A stretch of 64,000 nucleotides of DNA from Nemophila menziesii (Eukaryota; Streptophyta; Magnoliopsida; Boraginales; Hydrophyllaceae), in contig JARWIR010000010.1 in the NCBI GenBank assembly GCA_029959085.1, positions 36,944,731-37,008,730 on the forward strand, written 5' to 3'. Numbering within the stretch: the stretch's first letter is position 1; every line of letters starts with the position of its first letter. The notes under the pieces are model-generated. The model was not told the DNA's origin. It worked only from the letters and a program-made list of their open reading frames with translations, and made no database searches. Positions 33,530 to 46,392 of the stretch are shown here, piece by piece. A program made the translations under genes and the position numbers.

Positions 33530-33957
33530 ATTTAGATTTGAGCATAATATAGAGACTTGTGCATAATTTTATCATAGTATATGGACTATACTAAAAATTT
33601 GAGGATAATATAGAGATAATTGTTCGATTTTAGCATAGTTTATGGACTTATGTGAAATTTTATCATAATATAAGGACTATAGTGCAAATTTTAAGATAAT
33701 ATAGGGTATGGTTTTGTAATTTTAGCATAGTATGGGGATTGAAATGCAACATGATATAGGGACTAAAATACAAATTGTTGTATAATATAGGGCCTAAATT
33801 TTCATTTTTAGCATAATATAGGAACCAGTGTACAATTTTTTCTTATTATGGGTACTAAAGTAAAATTTATAGGATACAGTAAGGCATGTTGTGCAATTTT
33901 AGCATAATATAAAAACTTGTATGTAACTTTTTAGCATAATATAGGGACTAATGTGCA
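33530..33957. repeat. Palindromic phrase minisatellite, second locus
   Basis: Degenerate units of type agcataatatagggactaatgtgcaat, period about 35-45 bp, ending directly against the truncated start of the second kiwellin copy. Confidence 0.85.
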
Positions 33958-33960
33958 GTT

Positions 33961-34897
33961 ATTATAATTGTTCTTCTCAAGTTACATCTTCAAAACTTTC
34001 AAAACTTACGCTTAATTTTTTTGAATTGGGTATTAGTGGTAGTTCAAAATGGGAAGGACGATCCCACGATAACAATGAGATGATCGTTGCCTTGTCAACA
34101 AGGTGGCATGCCGGAGGAATCAGATGTGGGAAGATGATACAAATGAATGGTGAAATGAAAGAATTGTGAGAGCAAAGGTACTGGATGAGTATGACTCGAT
34201 GAATACTTGTGAACCATGTACAAATTATATAATTAATGGATCAAATGTTGTGTGGGATTAGGGATTGCAATGGTTACAGTTTAAAACTGAAACGGATGAT
34301 TACGGAACCGATTAAAAACCAAATTATATAACCATGATTAAACCATTAGGTTATGGTTTTAAAAAGTGTAATTGATGGTTAAAACCGTTAGGGTATGGTT
34401 TTAGATAAATATAACACCGAAAAACCCGTTTATTATCATATATATTTTCAAATTATGTAATAATTTAGGTTAAATTATATATATATATATATATATTGAT
34501 ATTCTAAAACCAAAATCCAAATACTTGATTTAACCAACTAAATAATAAATATGCAATTTAATCAAATACCAACAGAATTTTTTATAAATCTTGAAGATTT
34601 TTCTTTTATGTCTGGTTTTATTTAATGAAAATTAATATATTTATTAAATTATCATTTGATTATGGTTAAAAACCGCAAAACACTTTAAAAAACCGATACC
34701 GAATGATGTGGTTATGGTTTTTGAAAAGTGTAACAGATGGTTAAAACCGTTAGAACATGGTTTTTAATAATAAAAAGGTTATGGTTATGGTTTTTGGTAT
34801 ATTTGTAAAAAATGAAACTGTTTCCATCCCTAGGAGGGATGCTTTGGGTTTGAATACAGACCTTGGTGAAGTATCTTTTACGTGGTTCATGACTTAG
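33961..34897 (+). pseudogene. Kiwellin copy 2: truncated and interrupted
   Basis: Homology to copy 1 starts inside the barwin-like core (NCSSQVTSSK) at about 33961 and runs to 34258. It resumes at 34841 (ALGLNTDLGE) and ends at a stop at 34895-34897. The signal peptide and all three cysteine modules are missing. A 1-bp deletion near 34150, relative to copy 1, shifts the frame, and a 574-bp element splits the last part. Similarity to copy 1 continues past the stop to about 35020, so the copy arose by DNA duplication rather than from an mRNA. Confidence 0.88.
34259..34832. mobile_element. hAT-like non-autonomous element in kiwellin copy 2
   Basis: Ends read TAGGGATTGCAATGG on the left and, inverted, TAGGGATGGAAACAG on the right, like the element at 5696-6645. 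Flanking octamers tgtgggat and ggagggat match at 6 of 8 positions. The interior repeats aaaccgttag and ggttatggttttt motifs. Diverged TSD and ends point to an older insertion. Confidence 0.8.
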
Positions 34898-35029
34898 GTA
34901 AAGTACGTTAAGTATATATGTGGTTGCTATATAGTATATTAGTTTAGTATATTTAGGCAACTAAGACACCAAGGTTTTGAGCCTTATATTTCTCAAAGCC
35001 ATTAAACTTACAAATCCTAAACTTAACAT

Positions 35030-36040
35030 CTCTATCTTTAGAAGAAAAAAAACTATTGATCTTAAAAATTCTACCATTTCGCACTCACCAGCATGACGTT
35101 AGTAGATAGCTTTAGCAACCACAAAGTAGCCGCCAATGAGAAAACTAATGGTCGCTAAAGCGATGTATGACCATTAGCGACAAAAAGTCATCACTAATTG
35201 TTTGTCGTTAAAAAGACATCGATAAAAAACCGTTTCACGACATATTCAAAAAAATTGGTTTGTATTAGTTAATTGAACAATATCGACCAAATCTAAGTGC
35301 TTAGATTTTTGTTACTCGAAAGTGATAGTTGAGAAAAATTTCAAAAAATGACATAAATGCAATGTGAAATGATAAATAATCTATTTGAATGTAAGTTGAA
35401 GCTATTAAGAACGAGGTATATTATATTTAGTATGATATGATAGAATTGATGTCGTATATATTTTGAAATCCATATATTTCAGTATGATGGGATTCCTTCC
35501 AAGTTCTCAACAAAAGCCAGGCTACGTAATAACAATCTAACTCAATGTAACTCAAATTAATATGATGATTCAAGTTAGAGATGACATTACAACATCAATG
35601 TGGAATGATTAATAAAATTGTTGATGTTATGTCATTATAAGATCTATGATTCATTTATTTGTTTGATAAAGTATGAGTTTTGTCTACTTAAATTATATCT
35701 TACAACATAGTCACGGGATTTCCTTCTAGCAACCGCCAAAGTGGTCGGTAGAATTTTTAGCAACTATTTGTGGTCACCAAATGTTGGTCGCTATTGCATG
35801 ATCCTTAGAGATACTCTTTAACGATCACATGCTACCTCTGCCGACCACTTACATACAACGAGCATTCCATTGGTCGACAAAGGTTGACTTGATTAGCGAC
35901 CATTTTGCAAGCGCTAGTTGTCCTAAACCTTTGATGACCACCATGGGGGTCGCCATAGGTTTGATCACATTGTTGACCATTGAGTGGTTGCTAAATCCCT
36001 ATCATCATTAGCGGCCACTATGGTGGTCACTAAAGGACTT
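35030..36040. repeat. CACTA-like subterminal repeat field
   Basis: Many ggtcgctaaa, tagcgaccatt and agtggtcgctaa units in both orientations, the signature of CACTA subterminal regions. Part of the left edge (ctattgatcttaaaaattct, near 35050) is also seen near 45150. Confidence 0.6.
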
Positions 36041-36123
36041 AGAATAATAAAAAACATTTAATTTACAAAAAAATTACAATAAAAGTTTTGGGAAAATAAA
36101 AGTACAATTACATACTAAAATAA

Positions 36124-37574
<1,451 letters not shown>

Positions 37575-38025
37575 TTATAAATTTTAAAGACTTCTAGCGA
37601 CCACCAAGTGGTCGCTAGAGAATAAACGATGGTCGCTAGAGAATAAACGATGGTCGCTAAAGGTAATTGATGAAAGTGGGCGGGCAAATTAAACGACCAA
37701 ATGAATTGGATGGTCGCTAAAGGATAAATTAAAACTTCCGACCACCAGTGGTCGCTAATCTGCTTTCTGTAGCACCACTAATAATGGTCGGTAAATGGTA
37801 GGGGCTTTTACCTTTGTACCAAGTAGTTGGCAAAAGTATTGGCCCACTAGCGAGCACTTTGTGGTCGCTAAAGGTGGATTTTTTAGTCGGTGAATGTTCT
37901 CTTCATTTTCTCTCTTTTTAATTGGAATTTTACCTCTAGCGACAGTCGCTAAATGGTTTTATTTAGCGGCCACTAAACGCGATCGCTAGAGGCTTGGTCG
38001 CTAGAAGAATGAATAGTAGTAGTGC
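37575..38025 (-). mobile_element. CACTA element terminus
   Basis: Dense palindromic tagcgaccaccaagtggtcg units end in gaatagtagtagtg at 38025, which read inwards is CACTACTACTATTC, a CACTA-superfamily end. The opposite end was not located with confidence. More subterminal units of another element follow at 38140-38295. Confidence 0.65.
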
Positions 38026-38689
38026 AACTATACGATCTTACTTCACCATTACGAACCTTTAGGGGCCATACTTTTGGTCTCAAAAGACCCAAAATATGGT
38101 AGTTATAGATTGATTTTGTCTTTAGAGACCATGAATACTCGCTAATGAGTTGTCGCTACAAGTTGGTCAGTAAAAGTACATTTTACCAACCATTTTTTTT
38201 AAAAAGTAGTCGCTAAAAGGTCAGGACCTTTTTAGCAACCACAAATATTTAGTTTCAGATAAAAAACGTGGTCGCCAAAAGGCCATGACCTTTTAGCAAA
38301 TTATTACCTTAAAAAATGTTTAGGTTCGAAGTTCACCTATAATATACAAAGGCATACATATTTTAAACTATATCTAATAGATTTAAACCTATAAAATAAC
38401 ATAGATAAAGGCATACATATTTTAAACTATATCTAATAGATTTAAACCTATAAAATAACATAGATAAAGAGAATATACAAATTAAATAAAATATCAATTT
38501 TTTTAATAGAAAATATAATTTATATAAAGAAAAGATGGTTACATATGGTGGAAACAGTAATATACACTATTACCAAAGATGTTAAAACATAATTGACTCA
38601 CGAACGCGGGAGATCAAAACAAACTTAACGTAATTAACATCAAACTCGACTAGTACAAGACGTATATGGCCGAAATCAGATTGACTAAC

Positions 38690-39285
38690 CTTTTTGGACA
38701 GGACTGGAATCAAAATCAACAAACGGACATAGAGATAGGAGGACGAATTAATCAGGAAGTTAGAGAACCAACTTTCCCTGATAATACGCAGGTTTTTTTA
38801 TACGTGTAACGCTTCTTTCAAAGTTAAGTCTGACCAGAGTGGACTTGGGATAGTAAGACGGGAGGCAGCGACAGGATACAGACAAGTTTACGCGATACCA
38901 ACATGGGTAAACTCAGCTACGGAGGCGGAAACATTAGCAGTGTATGAGGCTACCAAAATGGCAGACCAGGATACTGGCAGGAAAACAATAATCTGCTCCG
39001 ACAACCTTGAAGTTATTCAAGGTATTAATAAGTTGTCAGCAGCGTGCTGGAGAATAAGACCTTTCGTCAGGCAGATTCAGCAGCTTGCAGAAAGACACGG
39101 ACAATTGTCTTTTATGCACATCTCCAGACGGTTTAACGAGTGGGTTGATCAGCGCGGCGCGTAATGCTAGACAACGAACCGTGCTAAGGGGCCAGGAAGA
39201 ATTGCTGGCCCGAAGATTTGGAAGACTGTGAATCGGTTGATAGTTTACTGTTACGTTTCTGTAGTTTCCACCGACCAAAAAAAAA
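38690..39285 (+). mobile_element. 5'-truncated LINE with damaged RNase H
   Basis: Readable RNase H from near 38700: TCNASFKVKSDQSGLGIVRR, where the first catalytic position is Asn instead of Asp, then ATEAETLAVYEATK (Glu) and ICSDNLEVIQGINK (Asp), HISRRFNEWVDQ, ending near 39231. An A-run at 39277-39285 ends the element. The Asp-to-Asn change alone should abolish RNase H activity. Confidence 0.82.
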
Positions 39286-39395
39286 TATGACCTCTTATTG
39301 TAGTTATAATTTTTTTTATCAACAGTAATCAAGTAATACAAGTCCTACCTGCAAGTCTAATTTGTGACTCCAAATTAGCAAGGCCTTTTTGCTTA

Positions 39396-39441
39396 AATAA
39401 GTTATGTTTTTTTTTTTTTTTTGGATGAGTAATAAATTATG
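39396..39441 (-). mobile_element. Second ultra-short LINE-type insertion
   Basis: A 16-nt T-run plus ggatgagt (39407-39430) sits between aataagttatg (39396-39406) and aataaattatg (39431-39441), which match at 10 of 11 positions. On the minus strand it reads ACTCATCC plus an A-tail, comparable to LINE ends such as CTTGTCC plus A-tail at 18966. Confidence 0.5.
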
Positions 39442-39834
39442 GTTAAGATGGATCAGGATTAAATGATCTAGTTTCGAGTTAATCTTAATATTCTTTTTAT
39501 ATGTTTTTTCTTTGACCATCTTTTTTATAAACAAAGATTACAAAAGATATTTAATATTCTTCTATTTTATACAAATATTTTTAATTAATATATGAAATCA
39601 TTTATTACAATATTTTTTCTATTAATGATAAGTAGTATTAGAAAAAGGAAAAAAATAGTATCTTAGTATTAAAAAAAGATAAATAATACTAAATATTTTT
39701 CTTTTTAAAAAGTTAGACAAAATAAATGGAGAAAGAATTATTAGTGTTGAACATAATTTTTTTTTTGTTCGAAATGTTGAACATAATATTTGAATCAACC
39801 CAATAAATGTTCAACCCTACTACTACAGGGTTCA

Positions 39835-42675
39835 CCAAATTTAAAGACCAACTAGTAGTAGATGGTAAAATGGATATACTACCTTAACGAAACCCATTAC
39901 CATGGATGAGTTAAAATATAGAGTCTGGAGTTTAAATGTTGATAAGGCTCTTGACGCAGATGGTATATCAGGTTTCTTTTATGTAAAGTTTTGGAAATTG
40001 TTTAAATTTGATGTTCTTAGAGTTGTTATAGATTTATTTTACAATAATAGTGATCTATTACCTATTGATGGTAGCATTATTTCACTTATACCTAATAGTT
40101 TGAATCCTGAAAAAATTGGATCTTATAGACCTATTAGTTGTGTACATTTTCTTTACAAAATCATTTCTAAAACCTTGTTGTCAGGATGCAACCATACATG
40201 GGTGTATGGGTAGATAATACTCAGAATGCATTCATTCCAGGTAGATCAATTTTTTATAGCATTTTGATTGCTCATGAGCTTTGCAATTTTTTGAAAAATA
40301 AAAAGACTATACTCTTTAGTAATTAAAGCTGATATATCAAAAGTTTATGAGTTTGTTGAATTAGAATTTTTATTTTGAACTTCTAGCTAAACAAGGATTC
40401 AGCAAACAATGGATAGATTGGCTATCAAATTGTGTCACAACAGTTTCCTATGAAGTACAAATTAATGCTAAACTTTACAGTGTCTATAAACCTACTTGTG
40501 GGCTTAGAAATAAGACCCCCCTCTCCCCCTTCTTATTTTGTTTAGTCATACAAGCCTTATTATCCCTTCTTGAAGAAATTGAGGAACAAAATCTAGTAAA
40601 AGGAGTGGAAACTGCTTTGGGGATGTCCTTGGCTAACAGATGATAGTTTATTTTTCTTAGAAGCTAGTCTGGGAAATGTTTCTAACTTTCAATATATTTT
40701 ACATAAATATAGCTATATTTCTAGGCAAAAAGTAAATTTAAAGTGGTATTTTATAAAGTCTAAATACTACCTAGGAGTTGAAAAATGATATTTCTAATTT
40801 ACTTAGAATGAATGTACTAGTTGACCTAAGCAAATACCTTGGTGTGCCCATATCTTGGGGTAGATCTAAAGTTAAAAGTCTTTAATGGTTGGTGGATTAT
40901 ATACTTGGGAGAATGGAAACTTGGAAAATTAAGCTCCCATCTTCTAATGGGAAGGAAACTCTCATCAAATCCATTATCAATTCCATCCCAAACCACTTGA
41001 TGACAGTTTTTTAATACCCAAGAAAGTTACTAATCATATTGATTCTCTTATCTTAGATTTATTTTTGGGAAACAAAGGCCATAGTCGAGCCTATTGGGTT
41101 AGTTGGAACACTTTAGTTAAACATAAGGCAGGTGGTGGACTTGATTTTAAAGTTTTTCATGCTAGCAATATAACACTACTGGCTTCTAATGTTTAAAAAT
41201 TCTATTTAATACCGAATTCTATTGTTTTCAAAACTTTGAAAGGTAAATATTTTCCTAATTGTGACTTTTTGGAGGCTAAAATTTGAAACAATAGTTCATG
41301 GGGTTTGAGAAGTCTTATTACATGCAAGGACTTCTTTCTAAAAGATATATATTGGCATGTTGGTAGAGGTTCAACATTAGTATATATGCATTAAATCTTT
41401 ATGTAAACATCATGGGTTTAGTTTACTATGGGTTAGTGAATTACTTAACAGTCAAGGTACATGCTGAAATCATTCATTACTTAATCATTTATTTAATTCA
41501 GACTTGGTTGCAACCCTTTTGGGGATTCATGTCTCACCTAGCCAGTTAGATACAATGGTATGGACTAAGGCCACCTCAGGTAGTGTCATTGTCAAGGAGG
41601 TTTATTCCCAAATTAGGAAGGCGCAACTTGATCTGGAGGAAAGTCATTTGGAGAACAAAGGGGACCCCTCTTACTCATCCCCTAAGACTATTTGGGATTT
41701 TATTTGGAAACTAAAGGTAAAACCAAAAGTAAATATCATTTTTTATGAAAGGCTTGTAAGAATGGCCTTCCAACCAATGAGAAAAGATTCAAGAGAAATA
41801 TGACTCATGATTTTCATTATGATATGTGTAAGATAAATGTTGAATCAATCGAACACACTATATTTTAGTGTGAATAGGCTAGAGTTGTTTGGTTAAATTT
41901 AGTGCTGAACTAGCTGAGAATCTGGCTTGGCACATTTGGAAGTCAAGGAATCCATACATTTTTAAAGGCAAAATGCCTGACCCAATATTTTCAATGAAAT
42001 TACTGTAAAGACCAATGATGAATATGTTATTGCTAACATCAAATCTTCTAAGGTATCAAATAAAACTAATTAACCTTTACTTGTTGAGTCTTAAAATATA
42101 ATAAGCATAAAGAAGCTCAGTTTTTACTTAACAAAAACTGTGTGGGTTCCATCCCCTTTGGGCAAAATAAAATAAACACTGATGCAGCCTTTGATGTATG
42201 AAATTCTAATTCATCTATCTCTATTATTACTGGGGACCACAACGACAAACTTTTGGATGGATTGGTGAGATGCGTGAGAGCCTTATCACCTATGGATGTA
42301 GAAGCTAGAAGACTTTTTCAAGCTTGTAGAATGGCGGATTTATATCCCAATGGATCAGTTACTATAGAGAATGATTGTTCTTCAGTTTTAAATCCTATTT
42401 TATGTAATTAGTTAAAAACCTCTCATTGTATTAAACACCTTGTTAGATATATTAGGGTGTGTATCATCACTCATAACATTAACTACTCTTTAATTCCTAG
42501 GAGTAAGAATTCGGCTGCCGATTGGGCAGCTAAAAATAGGCTTAGAGGCAAATTGTTTGGATTAGATTGGTTTTGATCATCAAAACTACTCTGTAATGAT
42601 CACAATTCATTAGGCATAGGGTGATGCTTTTGTAACTTGGTTCTATTAATGGAAAAGTTCTCGACTAAAAAAAGT
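39835..42675 (+). pseudogene. LINE ORF2: reverse transcriptase, zf-RVT and RNase H, decayed
   Basis: The longest LINE copy here. In order: SLNVDKALDADGISGFFYVK and SYRPISCVHFLYKIISKTLL (RT, 39930-40180); AFIPGRSIFYSILIAHELC-like sequence near 40230; SKQWIDWLSNCVTTVSYEVQ (40410); LTDDSLFF, the catalytic Asp pair, at 40633-40656; SKYLGVPISWGRSKVKSL (40830); the YWVSWNTLVKHKAGGGLDFK block (41090); zf-RVT-like KATSGSVIVKEVY (41570) and IWDFIWKLKVKPKVNIIFY (41700); RNase H NTDAAFD (42176) to NSAADWAAKNRLRG (42515). Many stops and frame changes. The A-rich end is at 42666-42674. Endonuclease is missing. Confidence 0.88.
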
Positions 42676-42814
42676 TTTGTTATAGTTTTCTTAGTTGTGT
42701 AAAATAACCTACTCTATTATAAAAAGATTAAGAGCTTAAAGTCAAATAAATTAAAGTTACTTTTAATATTGAAAAAACTTGATTATTAGATTTTTCGAAA
42801 AAGGTAAGATACTA

Positions 42815-43053
42815 CTCCCTTTGTCTCATAAATAAAGTGACATACTAAAATTTGTGTCCCAAAAATATCGTTTACTTGAAAACTCAAGACAGTTTATCCT
42901 AAATTTTCCACTATTATTTAAATTTATTTTACAAATGAATATTTAAAATATCAAGACACTTTATGAGACGTATTTTAATAATTCTGAATGTAATGATTGT
43001 ATTTCTTAATACATGTGAAAAACTAAGTGGACATTATTTGTGGGATGAAGGAA
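42815..43053. mobile_element. Degenerate Stowaway-like MITE
   Basis: It begins ctccctttgtctcataaat and ends tttgtgggatgaaggaag, inverted versions of the Stowaway-type CTCCCTCCGTCCCA terminus. The interior is AT-rich and non-coding; aagtgacata and taagtggacatt pair inside the ends. Confidence 0.6.
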
Positions 43054-43645
43054 GTTAAACTTTTGGCATTTAAGATATTTGAAATTATCTTCAAGATCCA
43101 ATATCTACAAATATAGACGTAGTTAATATCCCTGTCAAAATTAGACATTATATATTATGTGCTAGACACATGATACATTCCCCTCTTCTAAATAAGAGTT
43201 AAAATGGATAACTAGTCTTAAAATTATATTTTAGAACATTAATATCCATCATCATCTACTCCTTCTTATCTTTATTGTCTTTTCTGAACCAATCCAGTCT
43301 GAACCAATTCATCCATCAAATAACCAATACCACAAAGACACTTTATTTCTTCAGATACCCATTCTTCCATCATCACCTTCATCTCCAACAACACTATCTT
43401 CATCCATAACCACAATTATCTTGTTTTCCCGTATTTTTTCTATTCTTCCACCACCCACAACCATTATTGACATCGTACACATCGCCACAAATATATCAGT
43501 ATCCAATTTTTCACTATTTTATATCATCGTTTACCAATTATTGAATTTCAAAGATCATTTAGACATATGAAAAATAGAAAAAAGGAAAAATAAAAGAAAC
43601 AAGAAAAACTAGAAAAACTAGAAAAAACATAAATAAATCTATACA

Positions 43646-43647
43646 CC

Positions 43648-43685
<38 letters not shown>

Positions 43686-43688
43686 ATA
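43646..43688. repeat. Compound (AT)n(GT)n microsatellite
   Basis: About ten AT units followed by about ten GT units. Confidence 0.9.
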
Positions 43689-43705
43689 TTTTTTTTAGTT
43701 TAGAC

Positions 43706-44350
43706 TACGAGAAAACTACTTATACGATGACAATATTATTGACCTTTCATGATGAATATATAGTATCATCATAGATATTTGTGAGGCTTTGTCAACCATC
43801 ATCTATGTTTTATCTATGAACCATCATTATTTGTCTATTCTGACGCCAAACACAATCATCATTGTTAAATAAATTTCTTGACAAATAAACTATCGTTATT
43901 TTAATGATAAATTAGCGACGCCTCTTTTGTAGCATCGTTATTTTCAAATGTGTAACAATGATACTCATATAAACCATCACAGTTTTGTCTAGACTTTTTA
44001 TGATGATTTTCATGTCACCATTGGATACAAGATATGTTGATGATTTATATGTAACCGTCACCAATTTAAATAGAAGTTTCAGCAATGGTGGTGTGATAAT
44101 TTTCATCATTGGATATGATGTATAACGATGATTCATTTAATAAATGCCAAGTTTCTCTAACCGCTTTATCGACGGTGTTGTGATAATCGTGACCAATATT
44201 TACGAGATATGAGGATGGATAATTTGATAAGTTTCACCATTTGATTCAGGGAACGATGACAATTCGTATGTCAATTTCATTGTATGCTCAATCATTTTTA
44301 TGACAATTTTTATTATGAGCGTCACTTTAGTTGTGTTTTGTCGGTAGTAT
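43706..44350. mobile_element. Small CACTA-like non-autonomous element
   Basis: The left end ACTACGAGAAAACTAC and the inverted right end ACTACCGACAAAACACAAC are similar. Between them lie many atgatgattt and catcgtta-type short repeats in both senses. The initial C of CACTA is not preserved at either side. Confidence 0.45.
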
Positions 44351-44869
44351 AAAATATTAAATAAAAAAATATATGTATATATATATATATATTATTTGAT
44401 TGAAAATAGAAAAAATAATAACAATTTAACATATTTTCATAATTTTATGCATAATAAAACAAGTTATAGACATAAATAATAAATACTACTTAGTTCATAT
44501 CAATTTCAACACCAATTTTAAGTAGATATAAGCATTTTTATTCATATGAGAGGATACGTCTTCAAAACAGTTGAGTTGAACCTTCATCATTTTCAATCCA
44601 TGTATTTTTTTCATTGTTGTCTATCGTCAACTGTTTATTTTTTTGATGTAGAATTCAATTTTCATTTGAGCTTTTAGTTCCACTTTTGCTACCTAAGACA
44701 ATTACTTTACCAAAGCGACCACGTTTTTTACCAAAAATTTTGTTACAAGAAGGGGCGGATCCCCCTTGTAGGTAGGGGTGACAGTGATGGTAGGCTTTGA
44801 AAGGAATTGAAATGGAAAGTAAAAATAAGAAAAGTGATTTAGTGGGGTTCTAAGATTATATATTATTAG

Positions 44870-46392
44870 CGACAACCTAAAATCTTCGTTGATGAGGCTT
44901 TAATAATCGCTAATAACGTGTCTAATTTTTTTAGTCCACAAAAGTGATACCATCAATGACTACAGATGTTCTGATAATATATTTTTATTTCTTTATTTCT
45001 CAATCAGATTCAACATCGTAGTATAATCTCTAATTACAAGCTTCATTAGCGACAATCTATTGTCATTGTTGAGGAGGTTGTAGTCATTCATACGTGATGT
45101 AGTACTGTAAACTTAGATACAAGAATGATCTATCTTTGGAAACAATATTAATTATTAATCTTAAAATTCTACCATTTTGCAGCTACCATGCTTGCAACAA
45201 TAATCACATACACAATCACGAACATTACTCGACCACCATGACATTCATAACTAGGAATAAACAAAGTCACCAACATCCTTTTCAATATTCAAGGTTATAC
45301 TCCGATAGAAAGAAGATACAAAATGATATGATTGACGATCAATGTCGAAGATATTATTTATGGAAACTATAACCTAAATCCAAGAGCATATCAAATAATT
45401 ATATTATTAGAGTTAAAAGATAGAATACTGAGTTAGATTAACTTAAATATCATTGTCTAGATTGTCAAGTTAAATTTGTTTTTAGAACTAATTTTCATAG
45501 ATATCGAGTATTCTAAACAAAAACTTTATGGAAGGGATACATATATTTCCTCTGAGGTTGATGTTTCTGTACATACCTCATTTCTCCAAAAAAGAAAAAT
45601 TAGTGAGACTCTTAAAACAACCCAAAATCAGAGGATTGCATATCTTCTTGATCCCTTTGATCCTTCCTAACTAAAACCAAACAGAGCAAACCTCAAATAT
45701 ACAAATATAACAGAAAATAGTTTTGATTCGATCGACCCCTCACAACCCATCACCCAAAAGCAACCATCATAACCATAAGAGAGAATTTTTTTTCTAAAAC
45801 TTTATTATTAGTGATCTAGCGACTATTTTCCTTAACATGATATAGTTGTTATAGTGAACAAAATACTCCACGGTGATAAAAAGTTATAAGATTAAATTTT
45901 GCTCATATAAAATTAATCTCTAATGTATTAAAAAAAGAGTGATGTTATATACCATCCTTTTTATATCACCCTTATACTATTCAATTATGTGATGTGATTT
46001 TAATGGAAATAAATAAAGTTAGATTGAACAAATAAAATCAATAATTCATTTCCGAATCACCAATTCAGGCTATCGGAGCTCTGGCGTTCCACCACCGGAG
46101 GACCCTACCTCCACCTCCACGTATGGGCCAACTTGAACATCAAGTACCTGTAAAATTATCCCAAAAAAATAGTATTTTCTCAATTTACATCTATTTTCTC
46201 TATTTATTTAAAATTGTTGTATGAATGTTGTTTGATTGTGTGTGTCTCTATATATATGTATGTATGTATGTATGTATATTGTATATTAATGTGTGTTATA
46301 TAAATGATATAATATATGTTTTTTATGTTACTGAATAATTTATGTATCATTTTTTCTTCCCATTTATTCATTATATGTTTGATATAATTTAG
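44870..46392. other. Left flank of the TNP2 relic, no gene recognised
   Basis: 44870-45090 has attagcgacaacct and cattagcgacaatc subterminal units. Two open frames (45136-45372 and 45476-45670) show no known motif. A short (TATG)n run lies near 46255-46277. Confidence 0.4.
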
